From the NCBI RefSeq assembly GCF_003097355.1, contig NZ_PYUI01000002.1, positions 62,001-126,000 of the forward strand: a DNA stretch of 64,000 nt, read 5' to 3'. Source of the DNA: Arthrobacter sp. H-02-3. GTDB lineage: Bacteria > Actinomycetota > Actinomycetes > Actinomycetales > Micrococcaceae. How positions within the stretch are numbered: the first letter of the stretch is position 1; each line of letters starts with the position of its first letter. Shown in pieces: positions 36,843-48,226 of the stretch. The notes beneath the pieces are model-generated. The model was not told the origin of the DNA, made no database searches, and saw nothing but the letters and a program-made list of their open reading frames with translations. A program made the position numbers and the translations under genes.

Positions 36843-38060
36843 ATGGACCCCATGGAGTCCTCTGCGAGCGAGACATCAGGCAAGACAAACACAGGCAAGA
36901 CAAACACAGGCAAGACATACTTAGGCAAGACAAACAGCAAGCCGTACGGCCAGACCTCAGGCGGGACACCGGTCCAGGCCCAGGATCTGATCAACTGGGA
37001 GCTTGCCGCCTCGACGGCCGCGCGGCTGACACCGGCCGGTCCCGTCCTGAGCCCTGCCGAGATCGGCGCCGCCGTTGAGAACCTGCGGCTCATGGCGGAC
37101 ATTTCCGTGCCGCACGTCCACGACATCACCGGCCTCGACGCCGCCCGGGACCTGCGCGATTCCGAGGTCCTGGTGGTGGACCGCGCCTCCTGGGCCAAAG
37201 CCAACACGCAGAGCTTCGCCGTCATGCTCGGGCCGGCCATGGAAAAGATGCTCGAGGGCCGCGGCACCCTTAACCCCGGGGCCGCGAGCGTCAGCGGCGC
37301 CATCACCGGCAGCCAGCTCGGGGCTATCCTTGCGTTTCTCTCCAGCAAGGTCCTGGGCCAGTACGACCCCTTCTCCGCGCTCGCCGAGAGCTCCACGGCC
37401 CCCGCTGCCGGCCGCCTGCTGCTCGTGGCGCCGAACATCATCTCCGTGGAACGTGAACTGAACGTCACCCCCGCCGACTTCCGGCTCTGGGTCTGCCTCC
37501 ACGAACAGACCCACCGGGTGCAGTTCGCCGCCGCCCCGTGGCTGCGGCACCACATGCTCGACGAGATCGAAAACCTCAGCGGCCAGCTGCTCGGCAACGT
37601 CGATTCCCTGATGGAACGGGCCTCCGCGGCCGCGAAGTCATTGAAGGACCGCGCCGCACCCGGCGCGGCCCCCGGCCGGGGCGCCATCCTGGACCTGCTC
37701 CAGAACCCGGAGGAACAGGCCGCCCTGTCCCGCCTGACCGCGCTCATGAGCCTGCTCGAGGGCCACGCCAACGTGGTCATGGACGCCGTGGACGCCAGCA
37801 TCGTGCCCTCGGTGAAGACCATCCGGCAGCGCTTCAACGCCCGCGGCAAGGATCGCGGCATGATTGAGAAGTTCATCCGCAGCCTGCTCGGCCTCGACGC
37901 GAAGATGCGCCAGTACAGTGACGGCTCCAAATTCGTCCGGGAAGTAGTGGACGTCGTCGGCATGGAAGGCTTCAACAAAGTCTGGGAGTCCGCTGACCGG
38001 CTCCCCACCGAAGCCGAGATCCACGACTCCAAGCTTTGGCTCAACCGGATGGGCCTCTAG
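36843..38060 (+). CDS. Zinc-dependent metalloprotease, DUF2342/'F420 biosynthesis-associated' family
   Basis: A 405-residue cytosolic protein with the zinc-site motif HEQTHRVQ near 219-226, followed by LRHHMLDEIENL, which supplies the third ligand. Relatives are conserved between dacB and tilS in actinobacteria and are annotated as putative hydrolases or metalloproteases; the true substrate is unknown. The N-terminus (about residues 11-34) is a Gly-Lys-Thr-Asn repeat encoded by four 15-base units. Its stop lies a few bases before the tilS start, indicating an operon. Confidence 0.87.
   Translation: MDPMESSASETSGKTNTGKTNTGKTYLGKTNSKPYGQTSGGTPVQAQDLINWELAASTAARLTPAGPVLSPAEIGAAVENLRLMADISVPHVHDITGLDAARDLRDSEVLVVDRASWAKANTQSFAVMLGPAMEKMLEGRGTLNPGAASVSGAITGSQLGAILAFLSSKVLGQYDPFSALAESSTAPAAGRLLLVAPNIISVERELNVTPADFRLWVCLHEQTHRVQFAAAPWLRHHMLDEIENLSGQLLGNVDSLMERASAAAKSLKDRAAPGAAPGRGAILDLLQNPEEQAALSRLTALMSLLEGHANVVMDAVDASIVPSVKTIRQRFNARGKDRGMIEKFIRSLLGLDAKMRQYSDGSKFVREVVDVVGMEGFNKVWESADRLPTEAEIHDSKLWLNRMGL
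36878..36937 (+). repeat. Four-copy 15-bp in-frame tandem repeat
   Basis: AGGCAAGACAAACAC is repeated four times with few changes, coding for GKTNT-like pentapeptides. Its low GC and A-rich codons contrast with the flanking gene. Copy number may vary between strains. Confidence 0.85.
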
Positions 38061-38065
38061 CGGTC

Positions 38066-39196
38066 ATGACAGCCCGTAATCCCGCCGGTTCGTCGTCGGT
38101 GTCCAGCGGACGACGCCGGCCCGGCCGCCTTGCACCGGTGGTCGGCACCGCGCGGAAAATGCTGCAGGACGCGCTTGCCGCCGCGGGCTACCCGGAGCGT
38201 GTCCTGGTCGCCTGCAGCGGAGGTCCTGACTCGCTGGCCCTCGCGGCCGTCGCCGCCTATTTCGGCCGCCGGGGCCATGTGGATGGCCACCCCGTGTCCG
38301 TGGGCGCCGTCGTGGTGGACCACCAGCTTCAGCCCGGCTCCGCCGCGGTCGCCGCAACCACCGCCCGGACCCTCGAGGACCTCGGGCTCTCTCCCGTGCA
38401 GATCCGCGCAGTCGACGTCGCCGCCACCGGCATGGGCCCGGAGGCGGCCGCCCGCGACGCCCGCCACGCGGCCCTCGACGCCGCGGCGGACGAGGCCGGC
38501 GCCGGCGTGATCCTGCTCGGCCACACCCTCGATGACCAGGCCGAGCAAGTGCTGCTTGGCCTGGCGCGGGGCTCCGGTACCCGGTCCCTCGCCGGGATGC
38601 GGCCCTCCCGCGGCCGGCTCCTGCGCCCCTTCCTGGGCCTGCGGCGCGCGGACACCCTGGAGATCTGCCAGGCGGAGGGCCTGGAACCCTGGCACGACCC
38701 GTCCAACACGGATCCCGCCTACGCCCGCTCCCGGACCCGGGTTGAGGTGCTGCCCCTGCTGGAAGACAAGCTCGGCCCCGGCGTCGCCGAATCCCTCGCC
38801 CGCACGGCCGCGATCCTGCAGCTCGACGCCGACTATCTGGAGGACGTGGCGAACGACACCTTTGCCCGGCTGCGGGAGCAGGACGGGGAGGAAATCAGCC
38901 TTCCGGAGGCGGCACTGCGGGACCTGGCCCCGGCCGTGAGGTTCCGGGTGATCGCCAAGGCCGCCGCCGCCGTCGGCGGTCAACAGCCCAGCTACCAGCG
39001 ACTGCTTGCCGCCGAAGCGCTGCTGCGCCGGCAGGGATCGGCCGGCCCGGTGGAGCTTCCCGGTTCGGTCAGCGTCTTCCGGCTCTCGCTCTCGCAGCTC
39101 CTGGCGGAGCGGCCGTCCGCCGCCGGCGGCGTTCCCCGCGAAGCCGCCCGCTGTGGGAAGCTTGTATTCCGGCCTCAACAGCCGCCCCGAAAATAG
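38066..39196 (+). CDS. tilS: tRNA(Ile)-lysidine synthetase
   Basis: A 376-residue PP-loop enzyme that converts C34 of the CAU anticodon tRNA-Ile to lysidine, which is essential for decoding AUA. The ATP pyrophosphatase loop is SGGPDS (51-56). Further landmarks are GHTLDDQAEQVLLGLARGSG, RPFLGLRR and WHDPSNTDPAYARSRTR. The C-terminal part is shorter and more divergent than in E. coli, as in other actinobacteria. It starts 5 bases after the protease stop. hpt follows after 30 bases. Confidence 0.95.
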   Translation: MTARNPAGSSSVSSGRRRPGRLAPVVGTARKMLQDALAAAGYPERVLVACSGGPDSLALAAVAAYFGRRGHVDGHPVSVGAVVVDHQLQPGSAAVAATTARTLEDLGLSPVQIRAVDVAATGMGPEAAARDARHAALDAAADEAGAGVILLGHTLDDQAEQVLLGLARGSGTRSLAGMRPSRGRLLRPFLGLRRADTLEICQAEGLEPWHDPSNTDPAYARSRTRVEVLPLLEDKLGPGVAESLARTAAILQLDADYLEDVANDTFARLREQDGEEISLPEAALRDLAPAVRFRVIAKAAAAVGGQQPSYQRLLAAEALLRRQGSAGPVELPGSVSVFRLSLSQLLAERPSAAGGVPREAARCGKLVFRPQQPPRK

Positions 39197-39226
39197 TCGC
39201 ACCCCGCATCTACACAGGAGCCATTG

Positions 39227-39778
39227 GTGGATTCAAACGACGTCCAGGCAGACCTCAAGCACGTTCTCTACACCAAGGAACAGATCCAGCAACGGATCAC
39301 CGAACTCGCGGCGCAGATCGACAAGGACTACGAGGGCCGCGATCTGCTGATCGTCGGCGTGCTCAAGGGCGCCGTGATGGTCATGGCAGACCTCGCCCGC
39401 GCACTGCACAGCCACGTCTCCATGGACTGGATGGCCGTGTCCTCGTACGGCTCCGGCACCCAGTCCTCCGGTGTGGTCCGCATCCTGAAGGACCTCGACA
39501 CCGACCTCATGGGCAAAGACGTCCTGATTGTCGAGGACATCATCGACTCCGGCCTCACGCTCTCCTGGCTCAAGACCAACCTGGAATCGCGCGGCACCGC
39601 TTCGGTGGAAATCTGCACCGCGTTCCGCAAGCCGACGGCCGCGAAGGTCAAAATCGACGTCAAGTACGTCGGCTATGACATTCCCAACGAGTTCGTCGTC
39701 GGCTATGGCCTGGACTACGCCGAGAAGTACCGCAACCTGGACTTCGTCGGCACCCTGGCGCCGCACGTATACGAATAG
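39227..39778 (+). CDS. hpt: Hypoxanthine phosphoribosyltransferase
   Basis: A 183-residue purine-salvage enzyme that forms IMP or GMP from hypoxanthine or guanine and PRPP. The PRPP-binding loop is [14 protein letters not shown] (about 99-112), with [13 protein letters not shown] upstream and the base-binding segment [20 protein letters not shown] near the C-terminus. The GTG at 39227 is preferred over the TTG three bases earlier because AGGAG ends 6 nt before it. The tilS-hpt-ftsH order is widely conserved. Confidence 0.96.
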   Translation: MDSNDVQADLKHVLYTKEQIQQRITELAAQIDKDYEGRDLLIVGVLKGAVMVMADLARALHSHVSMDWMAVSSYGSGTQSSGVVRILKDLDTDLMGKDVLIVEDIIDSGLTLSWLKTNLESRGTASVEICTAFRKPTAAKVKIDVKYVGYDIPNEFVVGYGLDYAEKYRNLDFVGTLAPHVYE

Positions 39779-39799
39779 ATCGTTCACGCGGAGACGCCC

Positions 39800-39817
39800 C
39801 CGCCCGGGACCGGGCGG
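39800..39817 (+). terminator. Hairpin after hpt
   Basis: CCGCCCGG and CCGGGCGG are separated by 2 nt, about 20 bases past the hpt stop. The ftsH gene therefore probably has its own promoter in the following 150 bases. Confidence 0.5.
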
Positions 39818-39975
39818 CAGGAGGCCGCGTCCCGCTACGCCCACAGGGAACTTTTGCACTTCACCGTGCGTGAGTTAGTGCGACGGTGTATAGCTAGAAC
39901 CTGACGCAGCACCACACGCGCGCAGAACGGTCGCCGTGCAGCACTACCAGGAGGGACGGGGCCAGCCCCGAACAG

Positions 39976-42051
<2,076 letters not shown>

Positions 42052-42054
<3 letters not shown>

Positions 42055-42063
42055 GCTTCTTCT
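42052..42063 (+). promoter_or_regulatory. Leaderless -10 of folE, overlapping the ftsH stop
   Basis: TAGGCT (42052-42057) starts at the TAG stop codon of ftsH and is 6 nt before the GTG start of folE. The ftsH terminal codon is thus reused as a promoter element for the folate genes. Confidence 0.55.
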
Positions 42064-42708
42064 GTGACTTCTAACTTCGACGACGACGTTCCCGCCCCCG
42101 CTGCCGCTTCGGCGGGGGGCGGGGAAGCCCCGCATCCAAGCACCAAAGTGGACCGCCCCCGGATCGAGGCGGCCGTGCGGGAGATCCTGCTGGCCATCGG
42201 CGAGGACCCGGACCGCGGAGGGCTCCTGGACACCCCGAAACGGGTGGCCAAGGCCTATGCCGAAATGTTTGCCGGCCTCCACCACGACCCCGCCGAGATC
42301 CTGGCCACCACCTTCGACCTCGACCACGAGGAACTCGTGCTGGTCAAGGACATCCCGTTCTACTCCACATGCGAGCACCACCTCGTCCCGTTCCACGGGG
42401 TGGCGCACGTAGGCTACATCCCCTCCCACGACGGCAAGGTCACGGGCCTGAGCAAGCTGGCCCGCGTGGTGGACATGTTCGCCCGGCGCCCGCAGGTCCA
42501 GGAACGCCTGACCACCCAGATCGTCGAGGCCCTCGTCACCCACCTCAAACCGCGCGGCGCGATCGTCGTCGTCGAATGCGAACACCTGTGCATGTCCATG
42601 CGGGGCATCCGCAAGCCCGGCGCCAAGACCGTCACCAGCGCAGTGCGCGGGCAACTGCATGACCCGGCCACCCGTGCCGAAGCCATGAGCCTCATACTCG
42701 GAAGGTAA
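42064..42708 (+). CDS. folE: GTP cyclohydrolase I
   Basis: A 214-residue enzyme for the first step of tetrahydrofolate synthesis, GTP to dihydroneopterin triphosphate. The zinc ligands lie in [10 protein letters not shown] (Cys103, His106) and [11 protein letters not shown] (Cys176). [23 protein letters not shown] is the family's central helix. The first 28 residues are an acidic, Ala/Gly-rich extension. The start is GTG with a leaderless-type -10. It leads the folE-folP-folB-folK run. Confidence 0.97.
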   Translation: MTSNFDDDVPAPAAASAGGGEAPHPSTKVDRPRIEAAVREILLAIGEDPDRGGLLDTPKRVAKAYAEMFAGLHHDPAEILATTFDLDHEELVLVKDIPFYSTCEHHLVPFHGVAHVGYIPSHDGKVTGLSKLARVVDMFARRPQVQERLTTQIVEALVTHLKPRGAIVVVECEHLCMSMRGIRKPGAKTVTSAVRGQLHDPATRAEAMSLILGR

Positions 42709-42719
42709 CAACACAGACT

Positions 42720-43661
42720 ATGGACTCCCTAGCTGCAGCCCCAGGGACCGGCCCCGCAACCTCGCCCCTGCCCATCCTGCGCAAACCGCGCCCGGCAGCG
42801 AAGTTCCAGGACCTGCCCACGGACCGGACACTCGTCATGGGAATCCTGAACGTCACCCCCGATTCCTTCAGCGACGGCGGCGACTACGCGACGCCGGACA
42901 CCGCGATCGCGGCGGGCCTGCGGATGTTCTACGCCGGTGCGGACATCATCGACGTCGGCGGCGAATCCACCCGCCCGGGCGCCACGGCGGTCGGCGTGGA
43001 CGAGGAACAGCGCCGCGTGCTGCCGGTTATCGAGGCCCTGGTCAAGGCCGGCGCCCTGGTCAGCATCGACACCACCCACGCCGCGACGGCGGCCGCCGCA
43101 CTGAAAGCCGGCGCCGCGATCATCAACGACGTCTCCGGCCTGACCCTCGAACCGGAAATGGCTGAACTGGCCGCCCGGACCAAGGCGCCCTATATCCTGA
43201 CGCACCGCCGCGGCGACGCCAGCACCATGAATGACCTCACCGACTACGATGACGTCGCCCGGGACGTCGTCGCCGAACTCGCCGGCGTCCGCGACAAGCT
43301 CTACGCCGCAGGCGTCAGCCCGGAACAGATCATCGTGGACCCGGGGCTGGGCTTCGCCAAGAACGACGTCCAGAACTGGGAACTGCTGCAGCGCCTGGAC
43401 GTCCTGCAGGCCATGGGCCACAAGGTCCTCGTGGCCGGCTCCCGCAAACGCTTCCTCGGCAGCCTCCTGACGGTGGCCGGCAAGGCCGCCCAGCCGGTTG
43501 AACGCGATGCCGCCACCGCCGCCGTGACCGCCATCAGCGCCTTCCGCGGCGCCTGGGCGGTGCGGGTGCACGACGTCGGCCCGAGCCTGGACGCCGTCAA
43601 GGTCGCCGCCCGCATGGCACCCCCGGCGCACTCCGCACCGGCCGCCGCCGGCACCAACTGA
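42720..43661 (+). CDS. folP: Dihydropteroate synthase
   Basis: A 313-residue TIM-barrel enzyme that joins p-aminobenzoate to the pterin pyrophosphate; it is the sulfonamide target. It has the signatures MGILNVTPDSFSDGG and DIIDVGGESTRPGA, then IINDVSGL, ILTHRRGD and DPGLGFAKN. The usual MHxRG position reads THRRG. A basic N-terminal extension of about 38 residues precedes the barrel, so the true start may be internal. It lies 11 bases after folE. Confidence 0.96.
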   Translation: MDSLAAAPGTGPATSPLPILRKPRPAAKFQDLPTDRTLVMGILNVTPDSFSDGGDYATPDTAIAAGLRMFYAGADIIDVGGESTRPGATAVGVDEEQRRVLPVIEALVKAGALVSIDTTHAATAAAALKAGAAIINDVSGLTLEPEMAELAARTKAPYILTHRRGDASTMNDLTDYDDVARDVVAELAGVRDKLYAAGVSPEQIIVDPGLGFAKNDVQNWELLQRLDVLQAMGHKVLVAGSRKRFLGSLLTVAGKAAQPVERDAATAAVTAISAFRGAWAVRVHDVGPSLDAVKVAARMAPPAHSAPAAAGTN

Positions 43662-43674
43662 TCCGGCCGGCGTC

Positions 43675-44034
43675 ATGGACCAGATCACGCTGCGCGGCGT
43701 CACCGCCGTCGGCCATCATGGAGTGTTCGACTTCGAGCGCCGCGACGGCCAGCCGTTCGTCGTTGACGCGGTGCTGCACCTTGACTTCAGCAAGGCTGCA
43801 GCGTCGGACGACGTCCTGGACACCGCACATTACGGCGAAGTCGCCGGCTGCATCCGGGACTGGATCACGGGAGAGCCGCTGAACCTGATCGAGGCACTCG
43901 CCGTGCGGATTGCCGACGACGTCCTGCAGAAGTTCCGCGTGGCCGCCGTGGACATCACCGTGCACAAGCCGAAGGCCCCGATCGAGGTCGAGTTCGGCGA
44001 TGTCTCCGTCAGCGTGCACCGGAGACGGACATGA
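43675..44034 (+). CDS. folB: Dihydroneopterin aldolase
   Basis: A 119-residue enzyme that converts dihydroneopterin to hydroxymethyl-dihydropterin and glycolaldehyde. It has the opening ITLRGVTAVGHHGVFDFER with the substrate-binding segment, ACIRDWITGEPLNLIEALAVRIA (conserved Glu) and VHKPKAPI with the catalytic Lys. Its stop overlaps the folK start (ATGA), so translation is coupled. Confidence 0.96.
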   Translation: MDQITLRGVTAVGHHGVFDFERRDGQPFVVDAVLHLDFSKAAASDDVLDTAHYGEVAGCIRDWITGEPLNLIEALAVRIADDVLQKFRVAAVDITVHKPKAPIEVEFGDVSVSVHRRRT

Positions 44035-44600
44035 GCCCGCTCTACACCCGCGCGGTGATCGCGCTCGGCAGCAACCTGGGGGAGCGCAGCGACACGCTGT
44101 CCGCCGCCGTCGCCGATCTCGTCGACCCGCCGGAAGTACGCCTCCTGGCCATCTCGCCGATCGTCCAGACGAAGGCCGTGGGCGGCCCCGCGGATCAGCC
44201 CGACTTCCTCAACATGGTGATTGCGGTCGAGACGTCCCTGCCGCCTCGCGAACTGCTGCGGCACTGCCACGCCGTGGAACAGAAGCACCTGCGGGTGCGT
44301 GAGGTCCGGTGGGGACCGCGGACCCTGGACGTGGACATCATCACCTACGGTGACGTGGTGAGTTCCGACCCCGAGCTCACCCTGCCACACCCCCGGGCCG
44401 CGGAACGGGCGTTCGTGCTCTACCCGTGGTCACTGATCGATCCCGCGGCTGAGCTCAACGGCCAACGTGTGGGCGAGCTCGCCGCCAAAGCCGGCGATTT
44501 CGCCGATCTCGCACCGTTTGACGGTTTCCGGCCCCCGGCCCCCGCGGACGTCACAGGCGCAGACGCCGCCGGCGTCCCCGGCAGGGTGGACCGGCCGTGA
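44031..44600 (+). CDS. folK: Hydroxymethyl-dihydropterin pyrophosphokinase
   Basis: A 189-residue HPPK that transfers pyrophosphate from ATP to the pterin. Signatures are ALGSNLGERSDTL, QPDFLNMVIAVETSLPPRELL, and the diagnostic RWGPRTLDVDIITYGD followed by LPHPRAAERAFVLYP. The C-terminal 35 residues are a Pro/Ala-rich extension. It overlaps folB by 4 bases and the next gene by 4 bases (GTGA). Confidence 0.97.
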   Translation: MSPLYTRAVIALGSNLGERSDTLSAAVADLVDPPEVRLLAISPIVQTKAVGGPADQPDFLNMVIAVETSLPPRELLRHCHAVEQKHLRVREVRWGPRTLDVDIITYGDVVSSDPELTLPHPRAAERAFVLYPWSLIDPAAELNGQRVGELAAKAGDFADLAPFDGFRPPAPADVTGADAAGVPGRVDRP

Positions 44601-45121
44601 AGCTGACCAACCCCCTGCTCCTGCTGGCCATTGCTGTGGTCCTGGCCGTGGCGGGCTGGTTCGCCACCGTGATGGCCGGCCGCTACAGCCTGGCCACCCC
44701 CGTCCTGCCGCTCACCGGGCTACTGACCATGGGCGTGATCGTGGTGCTCACCCTCGTGCTGGGCATCCGCGTGCTGCGCTGGCGCAACGGCAAGAAAAAG
44801 AAAATCCTCAACCCCATCCTCGCGGCGTGGACCCTGGTCCTGGCCCAGGCCTGCGCCTACACCGGCACGGTCCTGCTGGGCTGGCACGCGGGAATCGTGA
44901 TCGAGCAGCTGCGGCTGTGGAACCTGCGCAGCAACCAGGACATCACCTGGCAGGCCCTTGCGATGGCCGGCGGCGGGCTGATCATGGTGGTCGTCGGGCT
45001 GGTCGTCGAGCGGTTCTGCCGGATTCCGCCCGAGGACGGCGACGCCGAATCCGGGCACGAGGTGCAGGGAAAGCGCAACAAGCCCTCCGCAGAAGGCGAA
45101 TATGCCTACCGAAGCGATTGA
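44597..45121 (+). CDS. DUF3180 membrane protein
   Basis: 174 residues with four hydrophobic helices (starting at about 7, 34, 78 and 113) and a charged cytosolic tail. It matches DUF3180, an actinobacterial family always seen beside folK. The function is unknown. It is translationally coupled to folK (GTG overlapping TGA) and its 3' end overlaps the PH-domain gene by 20 bases. The tight packing suggests membrane biogenesis genes driven by the folate promoter. Confidence 0.88.
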   Translation: MKLTNPLLLLAIAVVLAVAGWFATVMAGRYSLATPVLPLTGLLTMGVIVVLTLVLGIRVLRWRNGKKKKILNPILAAWTLVLAQACAYTGTVLLGWHAGIVIEQLRLWNLRSNQDITWQALAMAGGGLIMVVVGLVVERFCRIPPEDGDAESGHEVQGKRNKPSAEGEYAYRSD

Positions 45122-45614
45122 CCCGCCGGGCATCGACTGGCTCAGGGTGTCACCGAAGTACGTCACCGTGCGCCTCGCGGAGTGGGCGCTGGGCAACCTG
45201 ATCGCAGTGGTCCTGCTGACGCTTCCCCTGGTGCTGGTGCTGAACGGCGCCTGGACGTGGCCGCCGCTTTGGCTGGCCGTTGCCGTTCCCGCCGTCTGGC
45301 TGCTTCTGGCGGTCTGGCGGCTCGTCCTGATTCCCCGGCAGGTGCGCTCGATCGGCTACGCCGAGCGTGACGATGACCTCCTGGTCCGCCGTGGCATCTT
45401 CTTCCAGCGAACCCTTGTGGTCCCCTACGGGCGGATGCAGTACGTGGACATCGCGGTGGGACCCGTCGAACGCCCCCTGGGCCTGTGCACCCTGAAGCTG
45501 CACACGGCGTCCGCCGGGACCAACGCCGAGATCCCCGGACTGCCCGCCGGTGAGGGAGCCCGGCTCCGCGAACAGCTGTCCGCCCGCGGCGAAGCCCGTC
45601 TGGCCGGGCTGTGA
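45102..45614 (+). CDS. Bacterial PH-domain membrane protein (YdbS-like)
   Basis: 170 residues: two N-terminal helices (about 30-70) and one bPH2 domain, with the pattern DLLVRRGIFFQRTLVVPYGRMQYVDIAVGPVERPLGLCTLKLHTASAG. It forms a conserved pair with the larger PH protein downstream, as YdbS/YdbT do in Bacillus. A role in envelope stress or bacteriocin resistance is known only for those relatives. AGAAGG precedes the ATG inside the DUF3180 gene. Confidence 0.88.
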   Translation: MPTEAIDPPGIDWLRVSPKYVTVRLAEWALGNLIAVVLLTLPLVLVLNGAWTWPPLWLAVAVPAVWLLLAVWRLVLIPRQVRSIGYAERDDDLLVRRGIFFQRTLVVPYGRMQYVDIAVGPVERPLGLCTLKLHTASAGTNAEIPGLPAGEGARLREQLSARGEARLAGL

Positions 45615-45632
45615 CGGGAAGGCCATGACGGC

Positions 45633-47312
45633 ATGGCGCTGACACCGGAGGGTCTCCCGGCGGCGCGGGAGCCGGGAACCGGCCCCGGTTCGGGAGACAC
45701 CCGTACCGCCGGTGGAACCAGCCCCGGTTCGGGAAACACCGGAACCGCCGACGCCGGCTGGCTGCGCGTCCACCCGGGATCGCCTTTCGTCCGCGGCTGG
45801 GTGGCAGTGGCCGCGCTGTTCTTCTTCTTCGGACGGGACTCCTTCGAACGACTGCTCCAGGGCGGCCCGGTCTTTGACGAGCGATTCGCCGGCCGTGCGC
45901 CGTGGTTGTTGCTCGGCGGCGGCACCCTCCTGCTGCTGACCGTGCTCGGCTTCGTCCTGAGCTGGTACTTCACCCGCTACCAGGTGGCGGACGGGTACGT
46001 CCGGGTCAACACCGGGTTCCTGTTCAGGCAGCAGCGCCAGGCCCGGCTGGACCGGGTGCAGGCCATCGACGTCGTGCAGCCCCTGCTGGCCCGGATTTTC
46101 GGCCTGGCGGAACTCAGGTTCGAAGTCGCCGACGCCGGAGAATCCGCTGTGCACCTGGCCTACCTGCGTGCGGACGAGGCCCGCCAGCTCCGCGCGACAA
46201 TTCTCGCCGGTGCCTCCGGGGCCGCCGGTGCCTCCGGGGCCGCCGGTGCCTCCGGCGGGACGCTGTCGCCGTCGCAGGCGACGGAACCGGGGCAACCCGG
46301 GACCGCCGCTGTTGAGGCACCGGAACGGACCATCCTGACCGTGCCGCCGGCGCGCCTGATGGGCTCAGTGCTCCTGAGTGAACAAGGCCTGGCCATCGTG
46401 GCCGGCGGCGTCGCCTCCGTGCTGCTGTCCGCCATCACCGAAAACCGCAGCTTCACGGTTTTCCTGATCCCCGCCGTGATCGGACTCGCCGCCTCCTACT
46501 GGTCCTCGTTCAACAAGGGCTACAACTTCACCGTCGCCGTTTCCCCGGACGGCATCCGGCTGCGCTACGGCCTGCTGGACACCCAGGCGCAGACCGTGCC
46601 GCCGGGCAGGATCCAGGCCTTGAAGATCAGCCAGCCGCCGCTGTGGCGGTTGTTCGGCTGGTACCGGATCCAGATCAATGTGGCCGGCTACGGCCTGGCC
46701 GGAAGCGCCCGGGAAGGCTCCCACCGGACCACTCTGCTGCCGGTGGGATCCCTCGCCGACGTCCTGAAACTCCTCTCCCTGGTGCTCCCGGACCCCGGAA
46801 CCGCGGATCCAGCGGGCGTCTTCACGGCAGGAATTAACGGACTCGCGGACCCAACCGGAACACCGGACACCGGAGCACAGGAAACAGCGGCCCGGCAGGA
46901 CGCCGACGGCGGCTTCGTCACCACGCCGCGCCGGGCCCGGCTTCTGGCACCGCTGGGCTGGCGGCGGAACGGCTTCACCGCAACGGAGACCGCACTGCTG
47001 CTGAGGTCCGGACGGTGGTGGCGGAACCTCGTTGTGGTGCCGCACCAGCGCACCCAGTCGATGGCGCTGCAGCAGGGGCCGCTCGCCCGCAGGTTCCGGG
47101 TGGCGGACCTGGTCCTGCACACCACCGCGGGCCCGGTCGCCCCGCGGCTCATCCAGGCCGGCCTCGATGAGGCCCGGGCCCTTCTGGATGCCCAGGCCGC
47201 CCGCGCCCGCGCCGCCCGCAAGCGCCAAACGAGCGAACACTGGATGGAACCAACGACGCCGTCCGCGCAATCACCCGCACCAGACACTCAGGAAGGCCCG
47301 CATCATGGCTAA
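45633..47312 (+). CDS. Large PH-domain membrane protein (YdbT-like)
   Basis: 559 residues. A disordered N-terminus with a repeated GTGPGSG[DN]T pattern leads to two helices, then three bPH2 domains with paired helices between them. Each shows an RLDRVQAIDV, RIQALKISQPP or HQRTQSMALQQGPLARR segment, the last two at about 325 and 470. An 18-base tandem repeat at 46209-46258 codes GASGAA units in the first linker. It is YdbT-like and presumably partners the gene just upstream. The end overlaps the DUF2520 gene by 8 bases. Confidence 0.87.
   Translation: MALTPEGLPAAREPGTGPGSGDTRTAGGTSPGSGNTGTADAGWLRVHPGSPFVRGWVAVAALFFFFGRDSFERLLQGGPVFDERFAGRAPWLLLGGGTLLLLTVLGFVLSWYFTRYQVADGYVRVNTGFLFRQQRQARLDRVQAIDVVQPLLARIFGLAELRFEVADAGESAVHLAYLRADEARQLRATILAGASGAAGASGAAGASGGTLSPSQATEPGQPGTAAVEAPERTILTVPPARLMGSVLLSEQGLAIVAGGVASVLLSAITENRSFTVFLIPAVIGLAASYWSSFNKGYNFTVAVSPDGIRLRYGLLDTQAQTVPPGRIQALKISQPPLWRLFGWYRIQINVAGYGLAGSAREGSHRTTLLPVGSLADVLKLLSLVLPDPGTADPAGVFTAGINGLADPTGTPDTGAQETAARQDADGGFVTTPRRARLLAPLGWRRNGFTATETALLLRSGRWWRNLVVVPHQRTQSMALQQGPLARRFRVADLVLHTTAGPVAPRLIQAGLDEARALLDAQAARARAARKRQTSEHWMEPTTPSAQSPAPDTQEGPHHG
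46209..46258 (+). repeat. 18-bp in-frame tandem repeat (GASGAA)
   Basis: GGTGCCTCCGGGGCCGCC occurs two and a half times in a linker of the large PH-domain protein. Confidence 0.8.
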
Positions 47313-48225
47313 ACCAGGACGCCTCGGCGTCGGAATCATCGGTGCAGGGAAGGTCGGTGCCGTCCTGGGGGCGGCGCTGCGCGGAGCCGAGCACGCCGTC
47401 ATTGGGGTGTCCGCCGTGTCGGACGCCAGCCGCGAACGCGCCGAAACACTCTTGCCGGGCGTGCCCATCCTGGAAGTGCAGGACATCGTGGAGCGCGCCG
47501 AACTGGTCCTGCTCGCCGTCCCGGATGACGCCCTCGGCCCCCTCGTGGACGGCCTTGCCAAGCTGGGCGCCTGGCAGCCCGGCCAGCTCGTGGCGCACAC
47601 CTCCGGGCGCTTCGGCGTCGGGATCCTGCACCCGGTCCGCGCCGCCGGCGCCGTGCCGCTCGCCCTGCACCCGGCCATGACGTTCACGGGCATGAGCCTG
47701 GACCTCACCCGGCTTCTGGACTGCACCTTCGGCGTCACGGCCGACGCCGCGATGCTGCCGATCGCCCAGGCACTCGTCGTCGAAATGGGTGCCGAACCCG
47801 TCGCTATTGCAGAAGCCGACCGCGTCCTCTACCACGCTGCCCTGGCGCATGGCTCGAACCATCTGGTCACGCTCGTGGCGCAGGCCTCGCAGCTGCTCCG
47901 CGACGTCGGCGTCGAAGCCCCGGACCGGATGCTGGGCCCGCTGCTCCGCGCCACGCTGGAGAACGCGCTCGCCTCCGGCGAATCGGCCCTGACCGGGCCC
48001 GTGGCCCGCGGCGACACCGGCACGGTCGCCGCGCACGCCGGTGCCCTCCGCGAGTACGACGGCGGCTCAGGCGGCGATATTCTGGAGGCGTACCTGGCCA
48101 TGGCCCGTGCGACAGCCCGCCGGGCAGGAAGCCGCGGGCTCTTGAAGCCGGACCAACTCGACGGCATCGAACAGGCGCTCCGCGGCCCCGACCAGAACGG
48201 GACCCGCGCCCCGGAAGGACCCTGA
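47305..48225 (+). CDS. Rossmann-like/DUF2520 protein, possible PanG-type ketopantoate reductase
   Basis: 306 residues. The N-terminal NAD(P)-binding fold has [16 protein letters not shown] and the strand [14 protein letters not shown]. The C-terminal helical DUF2520 domain includes HPAMTFTG and [16 protein letters not shown]. The start at ATG 47305 overlaps the PH gene's end, and panC begins 1 base after its stop, so it is coupled to pantothenate synthesis. Ketopantoate reductase is the missing pathway step, and I recall PanG of Francisella having this domain pair, so reduction of ketopantoate is a reasonable hypothesis. Confidence 0.85.
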   Translation: MAKPGRLGVGIIGAGKVGAVLGAALRGAEHAVIGVSAVSDASRERAETLLPGVPILEVQDIVERAELVLLAVPDDALGPLVDGLAKLGAWQPGQLVAHTSGRFGVGILHPVRAAGAVPLALHPAMTFTGMSLDLTRLLDCTFGVTADAAMLPIAQALVVEMGAEPVAIAEADRVLYHAALAHGSNHLVTLVAQASQLLRDVGVEAPDRMLGPLLRATLENALASGESALTGPVARGDTGTVAAHAGALREYDGGSGGDILEAYLAMARATARRAGSRGLLKPDQLDGIEQALRGPDQNGTRAPEGP

Positions 48226-48226
48226 C

